64,000 bases of DNA, taken from positions 1-64,000 of the forward strand of contig NZ_JAHUZE010000001.1 in NCBI RefSeq assembly GCF_019218265.1, written 5' to 3'. A model generated the notes under the pieces. The model was not told the DNA's origin. It made no database searches and was given only the letters and a program-made list of their open reading frames with translations. This DNA is from Maritimibacter dapengensis (GTDB taxonomy: Bacteria > Pseudomonadota > Alphaproteobacteria > Rhodobacterales > Rhodobacteraceae). A program made the position numbers and the translations under genes. Of this stretch, positions 6,833-15,324 are shown in pieces; position 1 is the stretch's first letter, and each line of letters opens with the position of its first letter.

Positions 6833-8374
6833 TTATATTCGTTTGAGGAGCTCTTGAGCAGTTTCACCAACTTCGCCTTCATGAGACAAAAGATGTTCAA
6901 GCAGTTGAACCCGCAGCTCTTTGTATCCGCTACTACCTCGGAAAACGAGCTTCTTTCGGCGAAGTTCATCGGAGATCGCGGGAGCTGCACTGGTGCGCCA
7001 ATCAAACGTACATAGCGCGGTGCAAATCTCTTGGACAAACCAAACGAAATCCTGCTTTTTTAAAGATTCAATTTCAGTTTCAACAGACCTCAGTGGATCA
7101 GCCTTTGATCTCTCATCAGGCCTCCACTGGTTTAGTCGTAATTTTGGTGCACGCAGATAGAACATGTCGTTCAAAACCTGGAGAAACCCTCTCACACCCT
7201 GATCTGTCGTGATTAATGAATGCGGGGAATAGAAGGCCAAGTCAAAGCCTGTTGGCACATCCTCAGGCCTTGGAGCGGGTTCGCCATCTATGCTAGGCGG
7301 GGTTCGAAGTGCTCTTGCCCAGTCTTCTTCGGACTCGGCCACCAATTTTCTGAATTGGTCCCAAGCATATACGAGGAATGCCGCCTGTTGTGCACGGCTC
7401 CACCCCAAGACCTCCTCACCTTTCTTTGAACGGCCACCAAAGAGGCCCCCGCTTAATCCGGAGCGACGGTCCCACGACCGAACAAAGCTGGCAGCAAGAG
7501 ACTTGATCCATGCGCTTTGGGTAACCCAGCGGTTCTTCCTTTCCCCAAGCATATTAATTCTGTCATACCAGGGACTTGTCGGAAGCGACCAAAGAAGTTC
7601 AGTGAGTTCTTGAGCACGAGTTTCGCGATAAACTACGTGTGTCTCGGCCTGCTCCAACCATTCTTCGCTTCTCAAGAGCGGATATAGGTCGAACGCCAAG
7701 CTCGGGTTTATTCGCTTTGGTTTGATGTTGATGGTCCAGAACAAGTAGGCCTGCCAACTAATGTCGAGCCCTACAAATGCGACGACAGGGAGTTCGAAAC
7801 CCTCCAAATCGTCAGCCTCATCAAATGCCCAAAGTCGGTGTTGTCCGTCAATCACCTCAAATGGCGGTAGCTGGGCAGGCCTCCACGTCTTCGTCCACTT
7901 TTTATAGGGTAAGCTAACTCTTGGTCCACACTCGCTTTCCTCCACGGTGACGACGTCTTGGGCAGCGACAGTGTTCCCAAATCTCTTGTGGCCTTTGCAC
8001 AGAACATTGAGCACTACCGCGGTGGGCAGCCAACCTGGTTTCCGTAAAGAGTGAAACTCAGCGGAGTCTCTCTTAGCCTGTCCCAAAGTTGACCAGGGGT
8101 ATCCATACTCAACGAAACGACTGATTTCTTCGGACCTTTCGGGATCGTGCTGACGCTGTATCCCAAGGTCTTCTGTCCGCGGCGAAGCGTCTTTTGCCTG
8201 ACGCCTTGATATACCAGACAGGCTTCTTAGCTCCCGCGCAGGAAGCGAGAAAAGGTAGAACTGCTTTTGAGGCTTTGCACGGTGCTCGCTCTCATCAAAA
8301 CTGACGTGATCCCAACCTTTCAACCATTGATGTACGGGTATGGCAGGAACTTGGCGGTGCTTTTCTGCTTTCAA
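6833..8374 (-). CDS. DGQHR-domain protein (DndB/DpdB-like)
   Basis: A 513-residue protein with the diagnostic motif VIDGQHRLWAFDE (DGQHR at 176-180), which names a family related to the ParB/Srx fold. Relatives include DndB, the regulator of phosphorothioate DNA modification, and DpdB of the 7-deazaguanine DNA-modification system. After the motif come LPVVAFVGLDISWQAYLFWTIN and KPKRINPSL, as in those families. The C-terminal half (about 230-510) is long and unassigned. It starts with TTG behind GAGGAAAG. It is the first gene of the operon with the unknown protein and the adenine methylase. No dndCDE or dpdA genes are in the window, so this is neither a standard Dnd nor Dpd locus. Confidence 0.8.
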   Translation of the reverse strand: MKAEKHRQVPAIPVHQWLKGWDHVSFDESEHRAKPQKQFYLFSLPARELRSLSGISRRQAKDASPRTEDLGIQRQHDPERSEEISRFVEYGYPWSTLGQAKRDSAEFHSLRKPGWLPTAVVLNVLCKGHKRFGNTVAAQDVVTVEESECGPRVSLPYKKWTKTWRPAQLPPFEVIDGQHRLWAFDEADDLEGFELPVVAFVGLDISWQAYLFWTINIKPKRINPSLAFDLYPLLRSEEWLEQAETHVVYRETRAQELTELLWSLPTSPWYDRINMLGERKNRWVTQSAWIKSLAASFVRSWDRRSGLSGGLFGGRSKKGEEVLGWSRAQQAAFLVYAWDQFRKLVAESEEDWARALRTPPSIDGEPAPRPEDVPTGFDLAFYSPHSLITTDQGVRGFLQVLNDMFYLRAPKLRLNQWRPDERSKADPLRSVETEIESLKKQDFVWFVQEICTALCTFDWRTSAAPAISDELRRKKLVFRGSSGYKELRVQLLEHLLSHEGEVGETAQELLKRI

Positions 8375-9031
8375 TTTCTTTCCTCAAGCTCTGCAGCGAT
8401 ATGAACACTCGGATAGTATCGCGCTGAGTTCAACTTTAAATTCAGATTTAGCTTTGTCTCAATTGGGAGGCCTAGACGAACGGCAGAGTTAGAGCTTAGC
8501 GCAGGAGTCTGAACGCTAAACAACAAGCTCCATCCTGTTCGCCGGTCCTGACGCTCTGTCCTGGGGATCTTTCAATAGAGCAACCAAACGCCCTTACCTC
8601 GCTTGCAAAGTTTACTGCCCGCTTTCATCCGCTAGTCAACAGTAATATGCCCAACCAAAGACGGCAATCTTTCAAACCAACTGCGCATTTTTCTCACGCA
8701 GCAAAGACCGGCGTCCCGCCGAAACTGATCCTAGTACCATCCTTGAGTTTGGGCACATTTTTCTTTGCCAGGCCAAGATTTCTGGAGTCGGCAATTGCGA
8801 TACCTCGACGCAACTTCCACCGGTGAGAGCACTTTGAGTACCTAACGTAGGTCATGGTTGTAGGCGCAAGGATTTAATGTCGTCTACAGCGGGGAGCCGT
8901 TTTCCGTTGAGACAGTAGGCAAAAGGTGTTGTGGGTGTGTGTGGTATTTTTGTGTGGGATGGCTTCGCGCGGCGAAAATAAAATAAAAAAAACAATTATT
9001 TAGGTGCAAATCTACGTTTCGTCGGAGGAGG
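8375..9031. other. intergenic stretch, likely holding the DGQHR operon promoter
   Basis: About 650 bases between two minus-strand genes. I see no long reading frame. It holds one 53-codon frame (8694-8855, listed separately), a G/T-rich run at about 8925-8962, and then an A-rich run at 8978-9003. The A-rich part reads as a T-rich tract just after the HNH-HIT gene on the minus strand. No clean hairpin terminator was found. Confidence 0.4.
8694..8855 (-). CDS. possible 53-residue protein upstream of the DGQHR operon
   Basis: An ATG-initiated frame, basic at its start (WKLRRG), with a coherent DSRNLGLAKKNVPKLKDGT and an SFGGTPVFAA end. It lies on the same strand as, and about 320 bases before, the DGQHR gene. 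There is no clear ribosome site. It could be a small partner or regulator of the operon, a fragment of a lost gene, or chance. I do not recognise it. Confidence 0.3.
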   Translation of the reverse strand: MTYVRYSKCSHRWKLRRGIAIADSRNLGLAKKNVPKLKDGTRISFGGTPVFAA

Positions 9032-10036
9032 TCAGTAGCTCTGCTTGTCGGTGATCACACCTCGCACGCCGCCCCTTGGGTTTTGAACGTCACCGCCTCG
9101 TCTTGGGATCAAATGCAGATGAACATGGAAAACCGTCTGGCCCGCTGACGCGCCCGCGTTGGCGCCTATGTTGAAGCCAGACACTGACCGGTCGAGGGTA
9201 CAGATTTCCTTTCGTTGTCTTTGTAGAAGGTCCTCAATGGCGTTCCGTTCCGGTTGGTAAAGATCAAAGTAGTTGGCAACATGGCGCTTTGGTAACACGA
9301 GCGTATGCAGCTCCGTGACTGGGTAAGCATCCCTAATCGCGTATGCTAGCTGGTTTTGGCCAACGATGCGGTCGGCTTCGATTTTGCAGAATAGGCATGA
9401 TTCGTCCCGTTCTTCATAGCTATTCAAGACGTCTCGAAAGTCCGTATCGTCATTGTCGCGCTTGTTTGTGTTGCAGGTGATACACAGCGCTTGGAAGTTG
9501 CTTAGGTCGTCGGGTCCGCCCTTTGCTCTCGGGATTATATGGTCGATGTGAAGCGCGGCTTGGTCTTCGTGAGCACCGCAAAGTTCGCAGCGGTACTTCG
9601 CTCGCTTGAGAACGGTGTATCGAATGGACCCTGGCACATAGCCGTCAGATGGTCTTCGATGATCATAGAGGACCGCTCCTCGCTGTTTGAGGAACTGAGC
9701 CACCTTCTGGTCACACAACGCGCTCAGTGCCTTTCTCTGTAGCTCTGAGAGGCCCTCTGAGTTTAGGCGATAGCCGATGATGCGATTGCCTCGCTTCATG
9801 GGTTCCACAATCCCATTCTGATGAAGGACCTTCCCAACCATATTCTTGGTTCGAATTGCGTAGTACTCAACCTGGGACAGGTCATGCACGAGCAACGCTC
9901 TTGAAACATCCTCGACGGAGACTTCGCCGCCTGCATCAAGAAGGACTTTGAGCATCACCGGCTGATAGATATGGCTCATCTTCATCCGGTTGCGGACGAA
10001 GTCTTCTAGTTGGCTTGCGGACAATCTCTCGGTCAT
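9032..10036 (-). CDS. HNH nuclease fused to a HIT-domain hydrolase
   Basis: A 334-residue, three-part protein. Residues 1-110 look like a winged-helix DNA-binding module. Residues 138-195 are an HNH nuclease: CELCG at 150-154, HIDHIIPRAKGG at 163-174 and the second CxxC at 185-188. Residues 212-312 are a HIT (histidine triad) domain with FCKI at its start and HVHLHLIPR at 304-312. HIT enzymes hydrolyse or transfer nucleotidyl groups on nucleoside phosphates. The combination suggests DNA cleavage linked to a nucleotide signal or to removal of a nucleotidyl adduct. It is transcribed in the same direction as the DGQHR operon but lies 650 bases upstream, so it may be a separate unit in the same island. 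Confidence 0.85.
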   Translation of the reverse strand: MTERLSASQLEDFVRNRMKMSHIYQPVMLKVLLDAGGEVSVEDVSRALLVHDLSQVEYYAIRTKNMVGKVLHQNGIVEPMKRGNRIIGYRLNSEGLSELQRKALSALCDQKVAQFLKQRGAVLYDHRRPSDGYVPGSIRYTVLKRAKYRCELCGAHEDQAALHIDHIIPRAKGGPDDLSNFQALCITCNTNKRDNDDTDFRDVLNSYEERDESCLFCKIEADRIVGQNQLAYAIRDAYPVTELHTLVLPKRHVANYFDLYQPERNAIEDLLQRQRKEICTLDRSVSGFNIGANAGASAGQTVFHVHLHLIPRRGGDVQNPRGGVRGVITDKQSY

Positions 10037-10147
10037 ACTTCACATGCTTGACCACGATTAAGCAGAATGCCAGCTTGAACCGACCAAACGAACCACGAAA
10101 ACCTCGATAGCTAACTATCTTCAGATGATAGCCCCAAAGACGCTACG

Positions 10148-10543
10148 ATGCTGTCTGACCTATTCGACTTCTTGCATTGGGTCCCTTCCTCTCCCGTCGT
10201 GGCTGCCGCAGAAGATTGGATGCCTGTTGCGCTGGGCACCGCCCCCAGCGTGGCCCCTGACTGGGTCGTCAAGAACAACGCAAGTCTCTTCATCGGCATT
10301 GTAGAAGGACTGGCGTCGGACCCTACCCGCGTCGAAGTGATCTTCTGGCAAGCACGAGTGGGTCACGCCATCGCGATGGATTGGTGCGAAGGTTTCATGC
10401 AAGCCGCACGCGTAGAGCCGAAAGAGCGGCTTGGGTCCACATTCAGGTCCACACGGCCACCTTGCAAGCCTCCTAATCATTTGTTATGTAAGAAAAAAAT
10501 TCATGAAACGACCCCTCTCCTGGGCACCATCGTTTTCCGTTAG
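10148..10543 (+). pseudogene. truncated UPF0149 (YecA/YgfB)-like remnant
   Basis: The frame has the spaced features of the UPF0149 family: a DFLHW...AAEDWMPVALG start, a middle VEVIFWQ segment, and AMDWCEGFMQAARVEPKERLG. After about residue 100 the family pattern stops and the sequence becomes random-looking (RSTRPPCKPP), with the usual C-terminal half and SEC-C zinc tail missing. I read it as a 3'-truncated gene at the island border. The family call is by eye and uncertain. Confidence 0.4.
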
Positions 10544-10754
10544 TTGCTTTGATTTTCGAGAGAAACGTGCCGGGTTTCTTCCGAATCTGAATGGTCATTT
10601 CCAATAGAGCATGCAGCAAGCGCCCAATTTCGCGTCGGCAGTTTGACTCGCAATTGCGAAAGGAGCGCTACGGTTTTCTTTTGCGGTGACCGATAGTTCG
10701 GAAACTACCTCTTTGATGATCATTGGGTTTCCCGGTCTGTTTCGGCCATTCCGG

Positions 10755-10790
10755 ATAGAAAGAGGGCGCCCTCGCGGTGGTCGGGCGCCC
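10755..10790 (-). terminator. intrinsic terminator of the DUF6473 gene
   Basis: Two copies of GGGCGCCC (10764-10771 and 10783-10790) form an 8-base stem with an 11-base loop. On the minus strand it is followed by CTCTTTCT. It lies about 25 bases after the stop of the minus-strand DUF6473 gene. Confidence 0.75.
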
Positions 10791-10813
10791 TGTAACTCGT
10801 CTTTCGGTCCGCC

Positions 10814-11641
10814 TCACACCATGGCGCGGAGCACCCTGTCCAGTGCCGAGGCAGCGCGGGCGTGGGCAACGGTGCCAAGCATTCCCCTCGCCGCTGGCTC
10901 CTCGAACTCATTGAACGCAAGGCCTTCCCGGCCGTCGGCGATTTCCTCCGGTGTGGCCACGACCTCGACGATGTGTTCGACGTATGGCCGAACGTCTTCG
11001 AGCATTTCGCGGTCGATGAAAAGCGGATCTGATCCGTGGGCGGTGTCCGTAACCGCCTCCTCCGGTGAATGGTCCGCAAGCCACAAAAGAACGATGCGCG
11101 AGTCGATCTTCGAAATCAGCGTCTTCATGCGCGCCACCCAGGCCTCGCGCAGCTCCTGTTCGACCATCGCGAACTTTTCCTCGGAATTTTCGCGCAGCAC
11201 CGACAGCAGATGGCGCGTGAAGTTGAGCTCCGTGAAATCGACATTTCGATATATCGTCTTGACGAGGTTGGATGCGCGCAGAAACCGGTCATTGCGACGC
11301 GGATGCACGGCATAGAACCGGTTTGACATATTCTGCGCACCCATGATCTGGACCACCGTGACTTCGGCTTTCGAGCAGATATCGACGACGGTCCTGTCAT
11401 GCGCAAAGACGTCGAGCCCGGCATTCACGGTCCCCAGATTGATCACCGGCATGTTGAGCGTGCTTTCGGTCAATGCCGGGAAAGGGGTCTCCACGAATTT
11501 TCCGTAGGTTTCGGTCGCGCCGATCATCGCGATGTACGGGGCCGTCAGTTTACGTTTCGGTCCCCGGAACAGAAGTTTCGATTTCCCGTAGCGACACGGG
11601 ACATAGTCAAGGGCACTTTCACCCAGGTTTTCATAGGCCAT
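10814..11641 (-). CDS. DUF6473 family protein
   Basis: About 275 residues, start taken at the ATG at 11641 behind GGAG; a GTG at 11650 would add three. The family is typical of Roseobacter genomes. Recognisable parts are the opening ALDYVPCRYG and GPKRKL, IAMIGATETYGKFVETPFP, VINLGTVNAGLDVF and a C-terminal HIVEVVATPEEIADGREG. The SGNH/sulfotransferase-like core may handle cell-surface glycans, but no function is established. It is single, with its own terminator, and divergent from the hydroxyacyl-CoA dehydrogenase gene. It marks the start of core genome after the island. Confidence 0.75.
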   Translation of the reverse strand: MAYENLGESALDYVPCRYGKSKLLFRGPKRKLTAPYIAMIGATETYGKFVETPFPALTESTLNMPVINLGTVNAGLDVFAHDRTVVDICSKAEVTVVQIMGAQNMSNRFYAVHPRRNDRFLRASNLVKTIYRNVDFTELNFTRHLLSVLRENSEEKFAMVEQELREAWVARMKTLISKIDSRIVLLWLADHSPEEAVTDTAHGSDPLFIDREMLEDVRPYVEHIVEVVATPEEIADGREGLAFNEFEEPAARGMLGTVAHARAASALDRVLRAMV

Positions 11642-11814
11642 ACCACCCACTCCATTTTTTCACCCGAACCCGAGACTGGCAGTATTTCGTTGCCAAAAGC
11701 CTAAGACCAAAAGGCGCGGGACCGAGCTTTTTGCCGGCAAGGTAAACGGCTTGCGGGGTTGCGCCTCGGCATGGCACGCGCCTAATGTCGCTTGGGTAAA
11801 TCGAGAGGCCGAAA

Positions 11815-12690
11815 ATGACGATCAAATCCGTGGGCGTGATCGGCGCCGGACAGATGGGTAACGGGATTGCCCATGTTCTTGCACTCGCGGGCTATGACGT
11901 GCTTCTCAACGACATCGAACAGGGCGCCCTCGATGCCGCCGTCGAGACGATCAAGGGAAATCTCGACCGGCAGGTCAGCCGCGACAAGATCACGGAACAG
12001 GAGCGCGATGAGGCACTTGGGCGGATCAGCACGACGTTAACGCTCACCGACCTCGGACCAACCGATCTTGTCATCGAAGCTGCGACTGAACGGGAAACGG
12101 TCAAGCAGGCCATTTTCGAGGATCTCGTTCCTCATCTGAAACCAAATACGATCCTGACCTCCAATACGTCGTCGATCTCGATCACACGGTTGGCGTCGCG
12201 CACCGATCGCCCTGAAAAGTTCATGGGGTTCCATTTCATGAACCCGGTCCCGGTGATGCAGCTCGTGGAACTGATCCGAGGGATCGCCACGGACCAGGAG
12301 ACGTTCGACGCCTGCCTCGCCGTCGTCGAGCGGATTGGGAAGACTGCGTCGAGTGCCGAGGATTTTCCCGCATTTATCGTCAATCGTATCCTCATGCCGA
12401 TGATCAACGAGGCGGTCTACACGCTTTATGAAGGCGTCGGGTCGGTCAAGTCGATCGACGAGGCGATGAAGCTTGGGGCCAACCACCCGATGGGACCTTT
12501 GGAACTGGCGGACTTCATCGGCCTGGACACCTGTCTTGCAATCATGAACGTGCTTCACGACGGCCTGGCCGACACGAAATACCGGCCATGTCCGTTGCTC
12601 ACGAAATATGTCGAGGCCGGATGGCTCGGACGCAAGACGGGGCGCGGGTTCTACGATTACAGCGGCGAGACACCGGTGCCGACGCGCTGA
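11815..12690 (+). CDS. 3-hydroxybutyryl-CoA dehydrogenase
   Basis: A 291-residue enzyme that interconverts 3-hydroxyacyl-CoA (usually 3-hydroxybutyryl-CoA) and the 3-keto form with NAD(H), in short-chain beta-oxidation or polyhydroxybutyrate metabolism. The N-terminal Rossmann site is [19 protein letters not shown]. The catalytic histidine and asparagine sit in [17 protein letters not shown], and the C-terminal dimer domain has [18 protein letters not shown]. Length is normal for the single-domain form. A GAGAGG ribosome site precedes the ATG. It stands alone and converges on the acyltransferase gene. Confidence 0.92.
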   Translation: MTIKSVGVIGAGQMGNGIAHVLALAGYDVLLNDIEQGALDAAVETIKGNLDRQVSRDKITEQERDEALGRISTTLTLTDLGPTDLVIEAATERETVKQAIFEDLVPHLKPNTILTSNTSSISITRLASRTDRPEKFMGFHFMNPVPVMQLVELIRGIATDQETFDACLAVVERIGKTASSAEDFPAFIVNRILMPMINEAVYTLYEGVGSVKSIDEAMKLGANHPMGPLELADFIGLDTCLAIMNVLHDGLADTKYRPCPLLTKYVEAGWLGRKTGRGFYDYSGETPVPTR

Positions 12691-12699
12691 AACCGGCGC

Positions 12700-13662
12700 T
12701 TACTTCCCGAGTGACAGCGTGTGTTGGCGCAGCCAGGCGATGAAGCCGCGCGGGTCGGTGGACAGCTTTTCCATCTGTGCCGCTGACAGCGGTTCACCGA
12801 TCGTCGGGCTGTGCGGTTGATTGCAGGCCTTTACGATTTCGTGGATCAGCAGACCTTGGCGAAGTGTGGCCGACACCTTGTTCGCAATATTGTAAGCCCG
12901 CGTGTTGTGGCCGTGGAACCTGACGGGAATGACTGTCGCGCCGGTTTTGCGGATCAGTTGCGCCGTGAACAGGTTCCATTCCGCCTCGACGGGAGGGCCC
13001 CACCACGTTTCCGAAGTCGCGACCACGCCCGAAGGAAAAACGCCAATCACGCCGCCGTTCTTCAGCCGGTCGAGCGCGCGGGAGCGCATTTCCTTGCCTT
13101 TTTGTTGCGCGTCCGAATCGTGAGGAAACGGAACGGGAATGAGGAAGGAACTCGCCACCTCATCCAGACCGGTAAGCACGGATCGTGTCAGGATCTGGAA
13201 ATCCGGGCGCACACGCGCGATCATTTCTCCGAGGATCATCCCGTCGACCAATCCATGGGTATGGTTGGCGACGACCACGACCGGTCCATCCTTGGGTATG
13301 CGGGCGATCTGTTCGGCGGGGGTCATGATGTCGATCCCCATCGCCTTCATCGCGCCGGCCCAGAAGTCGATCCCCGTCGGCGCGCCGAGCTTCTCGAATT
13401 TGTTGATCATGCGGAAGACCTGAATCTTCCCGGTCGCCATCTCCATCCAGCGGATCAACCGGGCCTGCACCTTGTTGTCGAACGTATCGGCATAGGTCAG
13501 GTCGCGTTTCGAGTATGTGTGCCCGGTCGCGGGGGTTTCGGGCGTCCCGGCCGCATCGCGCGTGGGTCGGTCGGCGCGGTTTCCGGCGACCGGTGCCGGT
13601 GAGATTTTATCGATAGATTGGTCCAAACTGGACGCTCCCTGTGATTTCGACTCCCGCGACAA
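12700..13662 (-). CDS. lysophospholipid acyltransferase-like (PlsC family) protein
   Basis: A 320-residue protein of the 1-acylglycerol-3-phosphate acyltransferase superfamily, which moves an acyl chain to a lysolipid at the inner membrane. The NHxxxxD motif appears as VVVANHTHGLVDGMIL, and a second block reads GVFPSGVVAT near residue 215. About 70 N-terminal residues are charged and disordered. The start is uncertain: TTG at 13662, or a TTG at 13626 that has a better ribosome site (AGGGAG). The gene follows HPr by six bases, so it appears to be the last member of the ChvGI-PTS operon. The substrate could be ornithine lipid or phospholipid; the sequence does not decide. Confidence 0.75.
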   Translation of the reverse strand: MSRESKSQGASSLDQSIDKISPAPVAGNRADRPTRDAAGTPETPATGHTYSKRDLTYADTFDNKVQARLIRWMEMATGKIQVFRMINKFEKLGAPTGIDFWAGAMKAMGIDIMTPAEQIARIPKDGPVVVVANHTHGLVDGMILGEMIARVRPDFQILTRSVLTGLDEVASSFLIPVPFPHDSDAQQKGKEMRSRALDRLKNGGVIGVFPSGVVATSETWWGPPVEAEWNLFTAQLIRKTGATVIPVRFHGHNTRAYNIANKVSATLRQGLLIHEIVKACNQPHSPTIGEPLSAAQMEKLSTDPRGFIAWLRQHTLSLGK

Positions 13663-13668
13663 AGCGTT

Positions 13669-13947
13669 TTACATGCCTTCGCCGAATTTGTCAGCCACGA
13701 GTGCGTCGAGTGCCTCCATCAACTTTTCCGCTTCCTCGCCCGAGGTCTCGACCTCGATCTCCGTGCCTATGGAAGCGGCCAGCATGAGCAGGCCCATGAT
13801 CGAGTCGCCTTCCGCCTCGAGCCCATCCTTAGATACGCGTGCCCGTGCGTTATGGTTTTCCACGACATCGACAAATTTCGCGGACGCCCTTGCATGAAGG
13901 CCTTTCTCGTTCACGATTTTCATTCTGCGCGCAAGTGAGGTGGGCAT
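13669..13947 (-). CDS. ptsH: phosphocarrier protein HPr
   Basis: A 92-residue HPr. The phosphorylated histidine is His18 in KGLHARASAKF. The regulatory serine targeted by HPr kinase is Ser49 in EGDSIMGLLML. HPr relays phosphate from EI to EIIA proteins. With no sugar-specific EIIB/EIIC nearby it probably acts in a purely regulatory PTS. HPr kinase is encoded four genes upstream in the same operon, which supports control through Ser49. It lies 15 bases after the EIIA gene. EI (ptsI) is not in the window. Confidence 0.93.
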   Translation of the reverse strand: MPTSLARRMKIVNEKGLHARASAKFVDVVENHNARARVSKDGLEAEGDSIMGLLMLAASIGTEIEVETSGEEAEKLMEALDALVADKFGEGM

Positions 13948-13962
13948 GTTCAGGGTGTCCTC

Positions 13963-14355
13963 TCAGGTCGCCGCGCCGTCAATGGCGTCAATATACTTGC
14001 GCCCGGCGGCGAGGGCTGCACGGCTCGCGTCCTCGACGCTGCCGTGGCGGGATTTCGCCAGTTTCACGAGCATCGGAAGGTTCGCGCCATAGAGAATCTT
14101 GCGATTGCGGCCTGCGCAGGCGGGAAGCGAGAGGTTCGACGGGCTGCCGCCGAACATGTCCACCACGACGATGACGCCGTCCCCCGTGTCAACGGCATCG
14201 GCGGCGGCCATGATCTCGGCACGCTTGCGTGCGCGGTCGCAGTCTGCGGCGATCCTGATCGCGCGGACGCCATCCATCTTGCCCACGACATGTTCGACCG
14301 CCGAAAGATACTCTCCCGCCAGCCCGCCATGCGCTACGATCACGATCCCGATCAC
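13963..14355 (-). CDS. EIIA component of the mannose-type PTS family
   Basis: A 130-residue EIIA-Man-type protein. The phospho-accepting histidine is His9 in VIVAHGGLAGEYL. The family signature VVVDMFGGSPSN is at about 65-76. It accepts phosphate from HPr. No EIIB/C/D-Man genes are present, so it cannot transport and is expected to be a regulatory output of the PTS. In alphaproteobacteria this protein is regularly coded between rapZ and ptsH, as here (24 bases after rapZ, 15 before ptsH). Confidence 0.9.
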   Translation of the reverse strand: MIGIVIVAHGGLAGEYLSAVEHVVGKMDGVRAIRIAADCDRARKRAEIMAAADAVDTGDGVIVVVDMFGGSPSNLSLPACAGRNRKILYGANLPMLVKLAKSRHGSVEDASRAALAAGRKYIDAIDGAAT

Positions 14356-14379
14356 GCGATGAACCTCAGAACTTCGTTT

Positions 14380-15288
14380 TCATGTCCCTCGCCGGGCGCC
14401 CTGATCTGCAAGACGTTCCAGCTCCCGGTGCCTTATTGACACCTGCCAGCCTTTGTCTGCAAGGGCCTTCGCCAAGGTTTCCGTAAGGGCAACCGACCTG
14501 TGGCGCCCGCCAGTGCAGCCAAATCCGATAGCGAGGTGGGATTTTCCCTCCTCCCCATATGCAGGCAGGAGGAATTCAATCAAGTCACGGATCTTCACGA
14601 AAAACGGCTCATAGCGCGGGTCCTGCTCGATGTAGTCCGAGACCTCCTGGTCTTTTCCTGTCATGGCGCGCAGACCGGCATCCCAATGCGGATTACGCAG
14701 GAACCTGACATCGAGCACCATGTCGAGCCCCCGCGGCACGCCGCGCTTGTAGGAAAAACTCTGCACCGACACCGAAAGCCCCGCCGCGTCGTTGATGTCG
14801 TAGACGGATAACAACTCGGCCTTGAGATCGTGCGGCGACAGCTGCGACGTGTCGATGAGCATGTCCGCACGAACCTTGATAGGTTCGAGCAGGTCCATCT
14901 CGCGGGAAATGCCGGCCATCGGTGTTTCGTTCGGGGCGAGCGGGTGGCGCCGCCGCGTTTCGGAATAGCGGTTCACCAGCACTTCGGTGCTGCAATCTAT
15001 GTAGAGCACTTCGATCCGGTATTGGCGCGGCAGGTCCGCGCCCATGATCAGGTCCAGGACGGCGCCTGCCGAGAAGTCGCGGTTCCGCACGTCGATGCCG
15101 AGTGCGATGGGTCGGTCGGGTGGCGTTTCGCCCAAGAGGCGCGGGACGAGCGTTATCGGCAGGTTGTCGATGATTTCGAAGCCGACGTCCTCGAGGACGT
15201 GAAGCGCACTGGTCCGGCCTGCACCCGACGGCCCGGTCACGAGGAGGACGCGCGGTGCGTCGCCTGTCTTTGTCGTGGCGTCCGTCAT
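14380..15288 (-). CDS. rapZ: RNase adapter protein RapZ
   Basis: A 302-residue RapZ/YvcJ family protein. It has the P-loop VTGPSGAGRTSALHVLED near residue 17, FEIIDNLPITLVP, and a C-terminal domain with LAIGFGCTGGRHRSVAL and RHRELE. The family binds nucleotides and UDP-sugars or RNA. In E. coli it hands small RNAs to RNase E to set glucosamine-6-phosphate synthase levels; in alphaproteobacteria its target is less clear. It lies 36 bases after hprK in the ChvGI-PTS operon, the usual context. Confidence 0.93.
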   Translation of the reverse strand: MTDATTKTGDAPRVLLVTGPSGAGRTSALHVLEDVGFEIIDNLPITLVPRLLGETPPDRPIALGIDVRNRDFSAGAVLDLIMGADLPRQYRIEVLYIDCSTEVLVNRYSETRRRHPLAPNETPMAGISREMDLLEPIKVRADMLIDTSQLSPHDLKAELLSVYDINDAAGLSVSVQSFSYKRGVPRGLDMVLDVRFLRNPHWDAGLRAMTGKDQEVSDYIEQDPRYEPFFVKIRDLIEFLLPAYGEEGKSHLAIGFGCTGGRHRSVALTETLAKALADKGWQVSIRHRELERLADQGARRGT

Positions 15289-15324
15289 GGATCCGCTCGC
15301 AAGCTTTTCGGGTCTTGGTTGTCG

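Noticed and set aside
1-10600. A standard Dnd or Dpd system around the DGQHR gene
   Set aside because: No DndC/D/E, DpdA or queuosine-like enzymes are visible next to the DGQHR gene, and the partners differ.
10686-11315. 209-residue plus-strand reading frame
   Set aside because: It lies opposite the recognised DUF6473 gene, is Ser/Arg-rich as expected for an antisense shadow of a GC-rich gene, and has no domain or ribosome site.
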